Source: Zychaea mexicana | Lineage: Eukaryota; Mucoromycota; Mucoromycetes; Mucorales; Lichtheimiaceae | Reading direction: 5' to 3' | DNA: 64,000 nt | Assembly: GCF_025766255.1 (NCBI RefSeq) | Contig: NW_026516745.1 | Coordinates: 62,001 to 126,000 of the forward strand | In this document: positions 21,697-33,436 of the stretch, in pieces | How positions within the stretch are numbered: position 1 is the stretch's first letter | Layout of the letters: the number at the start of each line of letters is the position of its first letter | Position numbers and translations under genes: made by a program | Notes under the pieces: model-generated | Seen by the model: only the letters and a program-made list of their open reading frames with translations | Databases searched by the model: none | What the model was told of the DNA's origin: nothing

Positions 21697-24506
21697 TCAG
21701 CTTGGAGACTCCACGGTACTACTGTCTTGTCGAGTTACCAAAGTAAAGCCGTCGATAGCCAGCTCTTCGTCAGTATCGCTAGGTGAAGTCCATGTTTCCG
21801 CAAAGAGCAAGAAATCAGACACCAAATACACTTGATCATTTTTGACAAGATCTAAATGTTTTCGTAAGCTTTGTACGTTGTGAAATATGAACTGATGACA
21901 ATTTCTGCGATCATCGTGAAGAAACTTGAAATGCGGTATCAATTTCATTGTTTCTTGTCTCTGTAGTTCTGCTAGCAATCCTTCTCTAGGTCCTGACGGT
22001 GGATTCTGAAATGTCCCAATAAGAAATAATCCAGCAGCTCTTCTTGCTCTCGAGCATGCCACATAAAGCAAATAGCAATTGAGCGCACATCTAGGTAGTA
22101 TAATCACTACGGTATCGTACGTCTGACCTTGTGATTTGTGGATGGTTATTGCCTGCGCTGGCACCACTGGAAATTGACGACGCAAGACACCCATAGTTGA
22201 ATCGGTCCTAGGCTTGATGAGTTTTAACTCCATCTCCAAAGGCGTCCAACCTACGATGTCGCGCTGCTCCATCAAGTGTCGATGCTTTTCTCGCTGTTTT
22301 CTCCCTGTTTGCTGGTCATCAAATTCAATCCAAATTCGAAGTGGTCTTCGGTCCCGTCGGTCCCTGTGGGTAGCAAAGTCGAAACAGCACAAATACCCAG
22401 TGGCACCATTCACCAAACCATCGCTGGTGTCAAGATTGCATGTCATCATGTATCTTGCGTCAATGCGTAAGAAGATATCCGTTGGTAGACCCATTGTTTC
22501 GTTGTAAGCTGAATTTCTGACCCTGTCCAACATTTGCTGTTGGCACGAGCATTTCCATCGCCAGTAGGTATATCAATGGCTGCTGATGTTGCCGAGGGTG
22601 TTGTCATCAGCTGTAAAATTTCATCGTTTTTGCTGTTCACTTCGGCATTGCTGTGGTAAAGGTAAACCGGCCTTAACTCCTCTGCCTAGGCTAGGACTGA
22701 TTCGAATGTTCTTGATTCCAAAAGTTCACGATCAGCAGCCGTCATTGTATTCTGCGCCATATTATTCAAAGCGTTCGCTAGGGCACCATCCTCCCGCTGA
22801 CGCATGATAATTGTCAACCGAAAGACTTGAAACAGGTGCCATAATGGCTGATTAAACATCGTGAGATATGGATTTTCGAGATTTGTACTGTATACTGCTT
22901 GTGCCCTGACAGGAGGTAACTGGTTGAAATCGCCGACAGCGATCATTGAGCATCCACCAAACGGCCGTTGATTGCCGAATATGTGCTGCAACCGTTGATC
23001 AACATAACGAAATTGGCGCTCAGAGACCATTGAAATCTCGTCGATTATGATGACCTTGAGTTCGGCAAGCTGTGTACTCATCGTGTTCGCTACATCAGCA
23101 GAAAGCTCGACAAAATTATCACCACGCTGATTGACTGGTAAGTGAAAAGCTGAGTGAACTGTTTGGCCATGAATATTGTATGCCGCCATGCCAGTAGGAG
23201 CACATAGTAATACAGAGGGCTTCTCTCGATCTCGATGTTGCACCTCTTCGTCCAATAGTCTACTCAACATTTGGTATAATGCCGACACAGCACGACTTTT
23301 TCCAGTGCCAGCTCCACCGGTCAGGAAATAATGGAACGGTTCATTGCTCGCTTGGATACGATGCTTGACATGATAAATAAAATCGCGCTGTTGGACATTC
23401 ATGCCAGCCATTAGCTCCTCGTATTCGTCATTGTTAAGACGATCGGGGTGTATAAATGTTTCTTGATATAATGCACGTCCGTATGCACCAGCTTCGGTCA
23501 TCACATCCACATGATTGTTTGTCTCGTCATCGTCAAACTCATACTCGTCCAGTGGATTGGCTAACGACCTTTGATGGTCCTCTTCTTCTTCGTTGTCGGC
23601 GTGTTGTTCTTCTGCATTGTCCAATGCTGCCATTAGTGCGGCATCATCAAGCGTTGTGAATTCACGTCGGTTTGACAAAATGCTGTCTTGGTGTTGCCGA
23701 AATTGCTGCTCATAGTCAACAAATAGAATGTCGAACTCTTCATCACGCCATGGATGATAGAGCATTACCAATTCCCGGAAGTAGTTCTGCGAATCTTGAT
23801 GCAACTTGTAGCCACGGAATCGGACTACTTTGGGTGACTTGCGGCGCTTTATAAATCCATCGCTGTTCTGTAAGCGGATCCAATTACCAGTGGTGCCATC
23901 TTGCTCAGCATCCAAAGTACCAATGGACCTCTGCGTAGTAGTGCTACTGCTATCATCATCGCTGCTGTCGCTCTCTTCAAGACTGTTACCGCTGATGCTG
24001 CTGTTACCAATGATGCTGCTGTTATCATTACTGCTGCTACTACTACTGATGCTGCTGCTGTTGTTGTTTCTGCTGCTATCAATGGCGTCGCGTCTGTCAC
24101 TGTCGGAACTATCTTCCTCTTGTTGTGCCCCTCTCCTACCGATTCTGCTGTAATTGTACCATGCAGCGAAACTTGCTAAAGTAACATTCTCCATGATCAA
24201 AGGTCTGTTGGTGTAGTGATCCAAAATGTTGGGAACAAAACAATCGACAGATGTACGGTCTTCGATTCGGCGTAATTCGTTCGCAGGTTTGAGGATACGT
24301 CTTCTTTGTTCCAGCGGGGACGTAGGAATGAAGACTACTGCGGACGACGCTACAGACATTGGCAGGCGCAGGATGTTGTATGCAGCCTCTTGGGCTGATA
24401 TTTCACTGGTATTGTAGTGAGCGTTCGTAAGACCACGGAGCATTCCTGCTATCGATGTGTTATTCCGCTGTTGCTCCTGATATACTTGTTCGATCGTTTC
24501 ACTCAA
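21697..24506 (-). pseudogene. Helitron Pif1-like helicase region
   Basis: From 24506 the frame reads an S/D-rich low-complexity linker (a microsatellite-driven serine run near 24000-24070), then Walker A GGAGTGKSRAV, LLCAPTGMAAYNI, Walker B IIIDEISMVS, GDFNQLPPV, and after a stop and a frameshift near 22535, VNGATGYLC, AITIHKSQGQTYD and LYVACSRARRAAG. These are motifs I to VI of the Pif1 superfamily in order. The helicase would unwind donor DNA during rolling-circle transposition. It then runs into the endonuclease domain. Stops at about 22686 and between 22640 and 22533 make it non-functional. Confidence 0.85.
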
Positions 24507-24562
24507 TCCTCAGTCCTCTTTGTTGATATAGTCGACAATGTATGTACAGCACGCATATGCAT

Positions 24563-26342
24563 CTAGTACATACTGGATATCCATGTTTGCTGCATAGAGC
24601 CGAAAGATTTTTTCGCTGAACGCATTAACAAACATATCACGCGGTCTTCTTTGCAAGAAAATTTTCTCTTTCTGAAGCGAAACTCGTATGCAAAGGAGGT
24701 ACTCATCAAGCGAAATGTCATTAGTCTCAAGAAATGCACCAAACGTGATATGTGGGGCTGTATTGGCGTTAAATGATTCGACGTAAGTACGTAGCTCGGC
24801 ATATTTCTATTGTGAATAATTTTAGTTTTTCATTATGCATGATCAGAGAACGCGAATAATCTTCAGCAACAGATGAGCACAAAAAAAACTTACTAGTTTA
24901 TATCGCCTTAAATCTTCTAGTGAGAGTTCATCAGAAATGGGCGGCCGCAATATACGCGTTTCATCCATTGGCATGAATGGGATACCAAATCTGCACTTGA
25001 TATAGGGTCTGTCCCGCTTCTTGCACGTTCTTGTGTGCATATGATTTTGTCTGGGCAATATAGAAAGCATTTCCGTATCATCCTCCTCGTACGCTGTATT
25101 GTAGGATATGATGCTGTCAATAAATGTTATGACTTCTGCATCGCTATCAGCATCAAACAGTGGGGCATCCGACAGCCATAGCAGCATGTGAGCATGGGGT
25201 GAGCCACGCTGTTGAAATTCTATCCGATGGTATCGATGCAACACTGTCCGGTTGCCAAATGGACCATCTGTCGACTTCCATGTTTTCATCAACTCTCGCA
25301 AACGCATATCAAAGTACCGAGCGCAAGTGACCGCATCTGCCTGGATAAGTCGCCGTCTTTCTTCTGCATCCATGTTCTGCACCTCTTCAGTGGTAAGCTG
25401 TCTCCTGTCTACAACAGATGCCAATATTTGAAGCAATGCTGTCCATTGTGTTTCTGCGGCTGAGACAGTGACAAACAACGTGGGGAGCCCATGTTGGCAG
25501 ATCATCGAAAGCAGCTTCATTTTTTCTTGACGCCAGTACTCCCCTGATGACCGGATACCGTAGAATACTTTGTATGCAGCATCGCGTGTAACCATGGAAT
25601 TGACCAGATTTTCATCTAAAGCATCGGAGACTGTAAACAACCGATCGCTATTAGGACCGGACATGGTACGCTTTCGCAGGCAAATCTGTATGTTGCTTGA
25701 GAGCTGTGTGAGCTGGCGCTTTCGATCCATGAACAGCAAATAGTCTGATCTGGATGCGGCGGTTCGATTATAGCAACGAGCTAAGGATTTCGTTATATCG
25801 ACATATGTCAGTGGGCGTCCTGCACCGTTACTTGGTCAGAGGCGTCTTCCGACAAATATTTGCGGGAAGGCTAGAAATTCGCTATCAGTGTCCAATAGCA
25901 ACGGCAAGGGTGTTCGCCCTTCTCCTGGAGCCAGGCGCAGACCCAAATCTCCGGTGAGGAGCGTCTCCTGGATACCGGAGTTGATTAGCTGCTCTTCTGT
26001 GGTGGTGTCATTTCGGATTTCAGTCTCAGTAATTGCTTCTATGGCTCCTTCTGGCGGTGCCTCCGGCTCTTGTTCTTGTTCTTCCTCTCCACTCCCATCT
26101 TCTGAATTCGCAGCGTTTGTGTTTATAGAATTGTTCTCCACCCATTCTTCTGCCACCTGAATGCCGAGCTCTTGGTAGAGAGTAGTCTCCATCAGCTCAC
26201 GAAGAGCTTCGTAGACGAGTTGTGGGCGAACGTTACCATCAGCGTAATTGCACCTGTATTGTAAACGTCTAGCCAGCTGTACGTGTACGTTCTCCACGTG
26301 AAATATATTTGCATCTTGTATTGGTCGAGGTAACGAGGTCAC
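24563..26342 (-). pseudogene. Helitron HUH Rep region
   Basis: The N-terminal part (26342-25836) ends LAPGEGRTPLPLLLD and EFLAFPQIF, the conserved entry to the Helitron helicase-like domain. After a TGA the same frame continues (25739-24843) with YRSS-type sequence, ARYFDMRLREL, the HUH motif region FQQRGSPHAHMLLWLSD, HMHTRTCKK and CRFGIPFMP. The last segment (24802-24563) reads LQKEKIFLQRRPRDMFV, NMDIQYVLDAYACCTYIVDY. The two histidines flanking alanine (PHAHM) would hold the metal for the nicking reaction. A short gap at 24803-24842 may be an intron. Confidence 0.85.
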
Positions 26343-26387
26343 TGTTGTTTGTACAGATACAGGGATGTTTACAATAGCACCTTTTGA

Positions 26388-27490
26388 TCAATATTGCCCG
26401 TGGATACCCATGACCAGCCAAATTGTCTGGAAAACATGGCGCGGTGCGACGAGCCTCTCTTCCAACCTTGTTAACTGCGACAAGGAATCAGGTACGTTGG
26501 GTAGACGTAGGCCGTTCGCAAGACATAGCTTTGGTCGTGTCTTTTTCTTTGAGATATGCGACTTGCAGGTTGCACAAAAGAGCGAGGATGCAGCGTCCTG
26601 ATTCACCGCAAACACATCGCGGATTATGTCTTCCGGAACACGAGCCGCGACCATAGCTTCTCTTGTTAAGGTAGCCATCGACGTTCGAAAGAATAACCCT
26701 CCGCAACACTCGCAAATTTTGTCGGGGCCATCAGCGATTCGGTTGCGGTAGGTGGCACTTACAGATTGCCAAGAGAGCCTTGACTGCTGACGTCTGGTTC
26801 TTGTGCGAGCCTGATATATGACGTAGTGACATAAATGTATGAAGCACAGCGAGTTATGGATTGGATATGATACATACCTGCTCTATGGTGTGATACTCGA
26901 CATCCTCCCTTGCTTCCTGTCGTGCCTCACGATCACGTTCCTGAATATATAACGGTAAGGGTCATTTAAACGTCAATGATGGTACGGCTGATATGGTATT
27001 CAACTATGGGTTGGATATAGGAATGGTAGGTGCATACCCATTCAGCGTCACGATACTCGGTATTCTCTCTTGCTTGCTGTCGTGCCTCACGATCACGTTC
27101 CTGAATATATAACATAAGGTTCATTTAAACGTCAATGATGGTACAGCTGATATGGTATTCAACAATGGGTTGGATATAGGAATGGTAGGTGCATACCCGT
27201 TCAGCGTCACGATACTCGGTATTTCTCTTGCTTGCTGTGTGCCGCACGATCACGTTCCTGGATTGTACTATAGTAAGAAACTCAAGTTATTATGCAGGAA
27301 TACAGAGTGGTGCATACCCGTTCGACATCCCGGCTATTTTCATCTTCTCGTGCACGACGATGACGATCGCGATCTACTACTCGTCTTTCCCCCACTTTGG
27401 CTTGGGTTCTGGCAGCTCTTGCACGGCGCTGGCGCTCAGCAGCAGATGCACGGTTCTGTGAGCAGTATTTCGAGGACGAGCCATTTATAG
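26388..27490 (-). pseudogene. Helitron N-terminal exons with tandem-duplicated mini-exons
   Basis: The first exon (to 27318) is rich in R/A/E (AAERQRRARAARTQ). Three mini-exons follow at 27197-27257, 27038-27100 and 26878-26940, each encoding an ERDREARQQAREN-like coil and each bounded by a TTCAG-type acceptor (degenerate for the first) and a GTATG donor. After another intron the main exon reads a C-x-C-C zinc motif (KICECCGGLFF), MATLTREAMVAARVPEDI, CATCKSHI, NGLRLPNVPDSL and LEERLVAPRHVFQ, typical of the DUF6570-like N-terminus. One mini-exon is 61 bp, not 63, and therefore frameshifted. A TGA replaces an expected arginine after HGQY. Confidence 0.7.
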
Positions 27491-28182
27491 CGGTTTGTTT
27501 TGTTTTCTTGGTAATACGATAAACGTGTATTTCAATATGGATGCACACAACTATGCAAACTAATTGACACGCAAGTTCATTGTTTTGTCAATGCAATACA
27601 CGTCACTAATCCAGCTTGACCTATTGCAGTGTTCCATTGCTGCGCATTAATAAAAACTCGGATACTGCATACAAGTAGAAAAAACACTGTCAAACTTTTG
27701 ACAGGACGCGAACTTTACGCCTCACTTTGTTCAAAACAGTTGAATCAGGCAACACTTTAAAGCCATTGCAACTCTTCCTGTTACAATCAACCTTTTTAAA
27801 TTCAAATCAGGCCGACGGTAGCATATATCTTCTAGAAAAAATACGTGTCGAATAACCTGTAGTTCTCTCTCCTGCAGCACTTTTTGCATCGTTCCTTTCG
27901 TTTTTTTCGCTACATCCCCATTGCAATAATGAGTACCAGAATCGCTGTTAATAAATTTTATTTTGATCTTGAAGTCCACTCTTCTTTAACTAGAATCCAT
28001 CATAAGTACAACAATTTATAAAGCTATGAGGACTTTATCTCTGGTAGTAAAATACAACCATACACCATATAGTGTTGTCATGGCAACGAAAAGCGTGACA
28101 GACAGACAGACAGACGGCCCAAGTGATTTCAGAAGGCGATTTCATACTCCGTATAGAACGCCTAAAAAGTACAAGGATCCAT

Positions 28183-30146
28183 AAGGAACAACCACTGGCC
28201 TTATAAAACATTTGTTGAAGCACGGTATCACTAAGGACACGCCCGTTGATGCACCACCAAAAGATAATACACTCCACACTTACTTGGGAGGCAGCACCAC
28301 GCCGCATTTCCAACAGTTTGATCCAGAGGTCTTCCGCAGGATGCTGTGTTTGTTCATTGTGTCTGCTGCATTGCCATTCATGATTGTCAAAAATCCCTAC
28401 TTCCAGCGATTGTTGAACCTCATGCAATCAGCCCCAAGTCTCACCCACGTCAAACTTCCAAGAGGCAGTACTGCCTCCCATGATTTGCTTACCATGTACC
28501 AGGTTCAGTGAAGCCGTATTGATGTCATCCTGCAAGCTCAGCCGTGCCTCTCATACACTGTCGATGCTTGGACAAGTGAATGGAAGGTTCCGTTTCTTGG
28601 TATCACTGCCCACTGGATCGATGACGACTGGAACCAACAATCCATTGCCTTAGGTCTCCAGCTTCTCTCCGGCCCTCACACTGGTGCCAACATGGCGGGG
28701 GCGTTCCTGAAAGTTTTGAACGATTGGAACCTCGTGTCCAAGCCGCTCTTTCTGACTACCGACAATACATCCAATATGACGATAATGGCCACAGAGATTG
28801 AACTTGCTGTTGGACACGATGTCTTTGATGCCGAAGAGAATCGTATCCCCTGCATCACGCATATAATCAATTTGGCGGTGCAAGCGATCCTCCACAAAGG
28901 TTTAGAAGTAGAAGCGTACGACAATGCAGAGCAAGCCTTGGACAGTGACAACCAAGAAATAACTACAACCATCAATGCAGGTAAATAAGCAAAAAAAAGC
29001 AATATCCACCCATCAACATGTGTATAGTAATTAAGCTTAATTTACCTTAGGCATAACGTTGCGTAAGCTTCGCAAAGGGATTGTTGCCATCAGAGCGTCT
29101 CCACAAAGACTGGATCATTATCATAGCTCGTTCAAGGTCGTTGCCCACCAGCATCCAACTACCGACGATAACGACGAAGCCATAGATCAGGACGAGATTG
29201 AAGATCGCCGTGAGCTAGTATTGGACGTTCGCACTCGTTGGAATTCTACATATGCCATGCTCCAAAGAGCTCTTACAGTCAAGCATGCATACAATACGAC
29301 GTGCCGGAATCTTGAGGCCCTTCAAGGATACTTCTTGACAGATGACGAATGGACATGTCTGGAGAAGGTGGCCGAGTTACTCTATGAGTTCGCCTGAATG
29401 ACCCCATTGCTGTCTGGCGCTAGCTACGCAACTATGAATCTGGTCATTCTTGCTTACAACCATTTGCTTGAAAAGCTCGAACTATACATAGATAAATAGG
29501 AGGATGTAGGTTATAACTCTATATATGCGTATTTCCATCGAACACTATTTATCACATACTTACACAACTACTTCTTTATATGTTAGACGTGGCCTGGGCT
29601 GGTGCACGCAACACAATGCGGTTAGGAAAAGCTCAAAGGGTACAACTGCAAGGCTCAAGGCCACTCTTTTGCTGTTGCTACTGTACTGCCATGGACCCTC
29701 AATTAAAATACGAGTGGTGGGAAGACGAGAACTGGGGAGAGTATCGCGAGGAGGCTATTGAGATGGTGCAGAAGACATGGCAAACATACAAGCCATCAAG
29801 AACGCAAGAACCTTCCCCATCAAACCCAGATGCGTTGATCAAGAAGAGGAGATCGAACACGGACCAGCTGGAAAGATATGTTTCCACAGATACAGTAATC
29901 GACGAGTCCGACGGTGAGTATACTTCGATCGTTTTGGAGTTTTGGCAGAGGGACGTGAACAGTGGCCAAGAGTTGAGGCAAATGGCATGCCAATATTTGG
30001 CGATTCCAGCCTCATCAACAGGATCTGAATGGCTTCTCTCCCGTGCCAAGCAATACATCCCAAGTGAACGGAATTAGCTTGGGTATAGCAAACTGGAAGC
30101 AAGTGTGCTGCTCGACTCGTGGTCCAAGTATTTTGGTGAAAGTTAA
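28183..30146 (+). pseudogene. hAT 1 transposase, main part
   Basis: Resumes with TTGLIKHLLKHGITKDTP and reads PFMIVKNPYFQRLL, then after a TGA at about 28509 VDAWTSEWKVPFLGITAHW (catalytic D), FLTTDNTSNM (second D) and CITHIINLAVQAIL. An intron lies at 28981-29050. The next exon has DVRTRWNSTYAMLQRAL and, after a TGA, LLSGASYATMNLV. After a second intron (about 29510-29578) come MDPQLKYEWWEDENW and the dimerisation/catalytic segment YLAIPASSTGSEWLLSRAKQ, ending ASVLLDSWSKYFGES at 30146. The residue after the catalytic E is W where the second copy has R. Several stops and one shift mark it as dead. Confidence 0.85.
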
Positions 30147-30499
30147 GAAGGAGTTACTGTTCGCCGTTTCTACGTTGTATTAGAGAAAACAAACAGCAGT
30201 TCTACAATTCTTCGTACTAACCCTCCCTTTTTTACTTCCCTTTCCCTTGACCTATGGTCACCTACAAAAATGATTCCACTTCCCTTCCCTCCCTTTTTTT
30301 CATTATTTCAAAGCCCAGCTAGTGTCATTGCCCCATTGATCGTTCAACTTCTTTATTACTTTCTTCCAGTAGCCATGCCCTGGTTGCTTTTTCTTCTTCC
30401 CTATCCTCTTCTTTTTTTCTGATGTTCACTACTGCTAAATTAAATAAATGCCACCTTGTACCATCTAAAGCTCACTTTTCAGTAATTTGTGTTCAAAAC

Positions 30500-30666
30500 T
30501 TAACTCTATACTCAGATTTCGGATTTGATCCGGATTTATACGAAACGGATTCGGATCCCATATTTACAATGCGGATCCATTCCGGATTGCAAAAAAACTG
30601 ATCCGTTTTATACGAAATGATTCGGAATCGCTCGATCCGTTTCGAATCCGTTAATGACGACCCCTA
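30500..30666 (+). repeat. Right subterminal ATCCG repeats of hAT 1
   Basis: About ten GATCCG/CGGATC/GGATTC motifs crowd the last 160 bp. The same type of array occurs at the left end (18106-18260) and at the end of the second hAT (61930-62100). They are likely transposase-binding sites. Confidence 0.6.
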
Positions 30667-31360
30667 TTCCATCCCCACCCTTTTCTCTCCTTTTCCCTCT
30701 TTCCTTTTCTTGCTTTCGTTTTTTGTTTTCTTAACCTCCATCTGAACTTCTTTTCCTTAAAAAACATTGCTTTATTCTTCTCCTTACTCTTCTTCTTCAT
30801 CACTTTCTTCTACTTCCTGTTCTTCTTGCTGTTGTTGTTGTTGTTGCTGCTCACTAACAATGCGGGCCAAAATCCGAGCCTTCATAGCTGTGAAGTAGGC
30901 ACAGGCGACGTCGTCCATGCCATCTATGGGAGTCGCCATGATCTCTTGGTCAGCTATTTGAGCGAGAGCAGCAGATCGTTCTCGTGAGAGAGCAAGCTGC
31001 TCTCGCTCAATAGCCAACGGCTCGGCACACATCTTCTCCCATTGGTTATTGTCGGTGGCCTGGCGCTTAGCCTGTTTGTGGCCAATCAGCCGGCTATGGC
31101 CATCGTCGTCATCGTCAACGTCGTCGTTTTCCTCGCCATCACTGCCATTGGTAGTGGCGGCAGCAGGTTTTCTTCTTCTTCTTATACTTCTTTCGGTCTG
31201 GCTGTGCCACTTCTCTGCATACCGGAGAACCTTCCAGCAGTGTTCCAGTTTGAAGCCACTGCTGCTGTGCTTCTGCTGGTACAGGCTCTTGGCTGCTGCA
31301 ATTAGGGTTCCACACAGCTCAGTTCGGTTCGGTTCTTGAAGGGAACCGAACCGAACCGAC

Positions 31361-32440
31361 TAGGGTGTTCTGCTATTACTTGTCTAGCTGTTAGTTGTTT
31401 ATTGATTTTGTTATAGTTAATAAGCCTGTCCTAAACGGTATAGCCATTAATGGCCGATACAAGTTTAATCAGAATCATCACTATATTCATCTTCACTTTC
31501 ATTTTCATGTGTATATATCTGACTATATTCAATGATTAACTTCTGCATTTGCTCTTGACACATTTGCATAATATCATCCCTATTTGTTTCTTTTGCTTTT
31601 ATTAAATCAATATAATATCTAAAGTATGAATTGAAAAACCTTTTATACTTATATTTTTCCTTTTCAAGTTTTAAAATAAGTTCATCAATAAAACTACAAT
31701 CATAAGTATCATTTGATTTATCCATACAGGGCTTACATGCAATTATATACATATATTCACCCTCGCCTGATTCACATTCATCGTTATCAGAATCACCCTA
31801 TGAGGCATCTGCACCAGAGGTGTTTTCTAACATTGCTTCGGAAATATGAGGATTTGAGGATTGCTGAGAATTTGAATTTTCGGCAACTATTTCTTTTGGA
31901 GGTAATGTATCAGGATTTTCATAGTAATTCTCATATTTATGTAATTTTTCCTTTAGTTTTATATTTTCCTTTAATGTTTTCTCTTTACTTTTTTAACAGA
32001 AATAATATCTCTTTCATTATTCGCTTTACTTAAATTATTTTTAGATGAGTCTTTTTGTTTTTTTGATGCTTTACGTTTTATTAATAATTTATTCTTATTA
32101 ATATTATAATTTATATCATATTTTTCATAAATTGTTTCTTCAGTAAATTCTTTAATGTTTATATTATTATTATTTAGAAATATACTTAATGTATCAAGAA
32201 CGATTTTGTCATTGTTGAATGTGATTATGTTGTTCATGTTTAATATTATGAAGTATTATTTCTATATAATAAAAAAAATTCAATTTTTATTTTTTTAAAA
32301 TTTTTAAATATATGCATGCCAAGACATACATAATATAATTTTATGAAAATTATTTTGGTTACACCAACTTATTGTGGCTATTTGTCCAACTAGTACCAAT
32401 AAATCAGAGCATAATCATTATAACCTCACCCGGTCCCCTA
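31361..32440. mobile_element. hAT-like cargo element nested in the non-autonomous element
   Basis: The tips TAGGGTGTTC (left) and TAGGGGACCG (read inward from the right) are flanked by GAACCGAC and GAACTGAC (7 of 8 identical). Copy 2 at 55067 lacks this segment, which confirms the insertion. The TAGGG tips and 8-bp duplication place it with hAT elements. Instead of a transposase it carries an AT-rich ORF on the minus strand. Confidence 0.7.
31465..32237 (-). pseudogene. AT-rich cargo protein in the hAT-like element
   Basis: Starts MNNIITFNNDKIVLDTLSIF at 32237 and runs through a lysine-rich segment (KRKASKKQKDSSK). One frameshift near 31975 is followed by a coiled-coil stretch (LKENIKLKEKLHKYENYY), one TAG near 31800, an acidic run and CKPCMDKSND. 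It ends with an acidic ENESEDEYSDDSD tail at 31465. With the two faults bridged it would be about 245 residues. Codon use is far more AT-rich than that of the surrounding transposases. I do not recognise a domain. It is unlike any hAT transposase, so the element is either non-autonomous with a passenger or encodes an unknown protein. Confidence 0.45.
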
Positions 32441-32960
32441 GAACTGACGAGAACCGTAGAACCGAGAATCGAACCGGAGAACCGACCCCATCATGTATAT
32501 AAAAAAGGCGAAATTCAGTATCTTTAAATAAAAGCTGATGTGTGTGTTCAAATATTGCGGTATACTTGAATACTATTGTAAAAAAGAATAGTTTATCATT
32601 GTACATTGAACAGCGATCTCAAAATGAATGAGAGAAACAGAATGTAAACATTTTTTATACAATGTGTATCATTGCATCGTTAGAAGATTAAAGCACAGTT
32701 TTTACAAAAAAAAGTGGAGCTTATAGTAGTTAGAGCGACGTAGTATTACTAGTATCATACAATATGTTATCGTAATATGGAGGAATTAAGCCGCAACCGG
32801 CAGTACACACAGCTACTATGTCTCTATGCATGTATAGTGTCTCATAAAAGGCAAAGTGTCAATGGGTAAGATAATTCTGTTATAGGCCCCAGGATGCGTA
32901 ATCTCAGACAGAATGCACAAACTTGATAAAAGTGACCGAGAAGCCATGCTACATCTAGTA

Positions 32961-33436
32961 CAAAATACTTATTCTGCCCCAAATTTAACTTTGAAAGTCA
33001 GTTGGGAGAGAGTGTGAAGACAGTTGAAAAAAAAACATTAAAGTGTACTTGTCATCTTGTTTCATTAGAGAATTGTATATTTCAACCATATGAAAGGTAA
33101 GTAAAGAGAGAACGGGAGAGGCAAGATCTTACTACTACAATAAGAAAAACAAAAATGGAGGTGAAAAAGGAAGTTGTAAAGAAGCAATAATAACAAACCA
33201 AGTTTATTTCTTATCTGAAAAGTGGTTTGTTTTTTACCTCCATTTTTGTTTTTCTTATTGTAGTAATAAGATCTTGCCTCTCCCGTTCTCTCTTTACTTA
33301 CCTTTCATATAGTTGAAATATACAATTCTCTAATGAAACAAGATGACAAGTACACTTTAATGTTTTTTTTCAACTGTCTTTATACTCTCTCGCAACTGAC
33401 TTTCAAAGTTAAATTTGGGGCAGAATAAGTACTTTG
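32961..33436. mobile_element. MULE-type foldback element (MITE) with 9-bp duplication
   Basis: Two arms of about 220 bp are near-perfect inverted repeats (CAAAATACTTATTCTGCCCC at the left and its reverse complement, with one change, at the right). The flanks are an exact 9-bp duplication CATCTAGTA (32952-32960 and 33437-33445). The copy at 55.6 kb has an uninterrupted site (AATCTAGTAAAGTAGTACG). The terminal CAA..CTTAT..TGCCCC and the internal TTTCAAAGTCAGTTG resemble the ends of the MULE at 43042-47769. No coding capacity. Confidence 0.8.

Larger units (their letters stand above)
20702..28182 (-). mobile_element. Helitron with C-terminal endonuclease (Helentron-like), inserted in hAT 1
   Basis: A 7.5-kb insertion splits the hAT zinc finger. 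It carries on the minus strand a zinc-finger N-terminus, a DUF6570-like domain, a HUH replication-initiator, a Pif1-family helicase and an endonuclease/exonuclease/phosphatase domain. The end segments share short inverted words (GTTCTATAC with ATACTCC on the left, GGAGTAT with GTATAGAAC on the right). The junctions are placed from the hAT frame and are good to about 10-20 bp. The canonical CTRR end was not confirmed. The left 500 bp include a GC-rich hairpin (GGGGGCAAGCCCCC, about 20851-20864). Confidence 0.8.
18106..30666 (+). mobile_element. hAT element 1 (about 5 kb plus a nested Helitron)
   Basis: The ends are TAGGGACCGGCATCGAATCC (left) and, read inward from the right, TAGGGGTCGTCATTAACGGA. 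An exact 8-bp target duplication TTCCATCC flanks it (18098-18105 and 30667-30674). Eight-base duplications and TAGGG/CAGGG tips are hAT hallmarks. Both ends are rich in ATCCG/CGGAT subterminal motifs. It encodes a BED-finger hAT transposase in pieces at 20281-20701 and 28183-30146. It landed a few bases beyond the Harbinger transposase stop. Confidence 0.9.

Noticed and set aside
23830..24180. Serine/leucine- and alanine-rich frames near 24.0 kb
   Set aside because: These are antisense or shifted readings of a trinucleotide-rich linker in the Helitron helicase gene.
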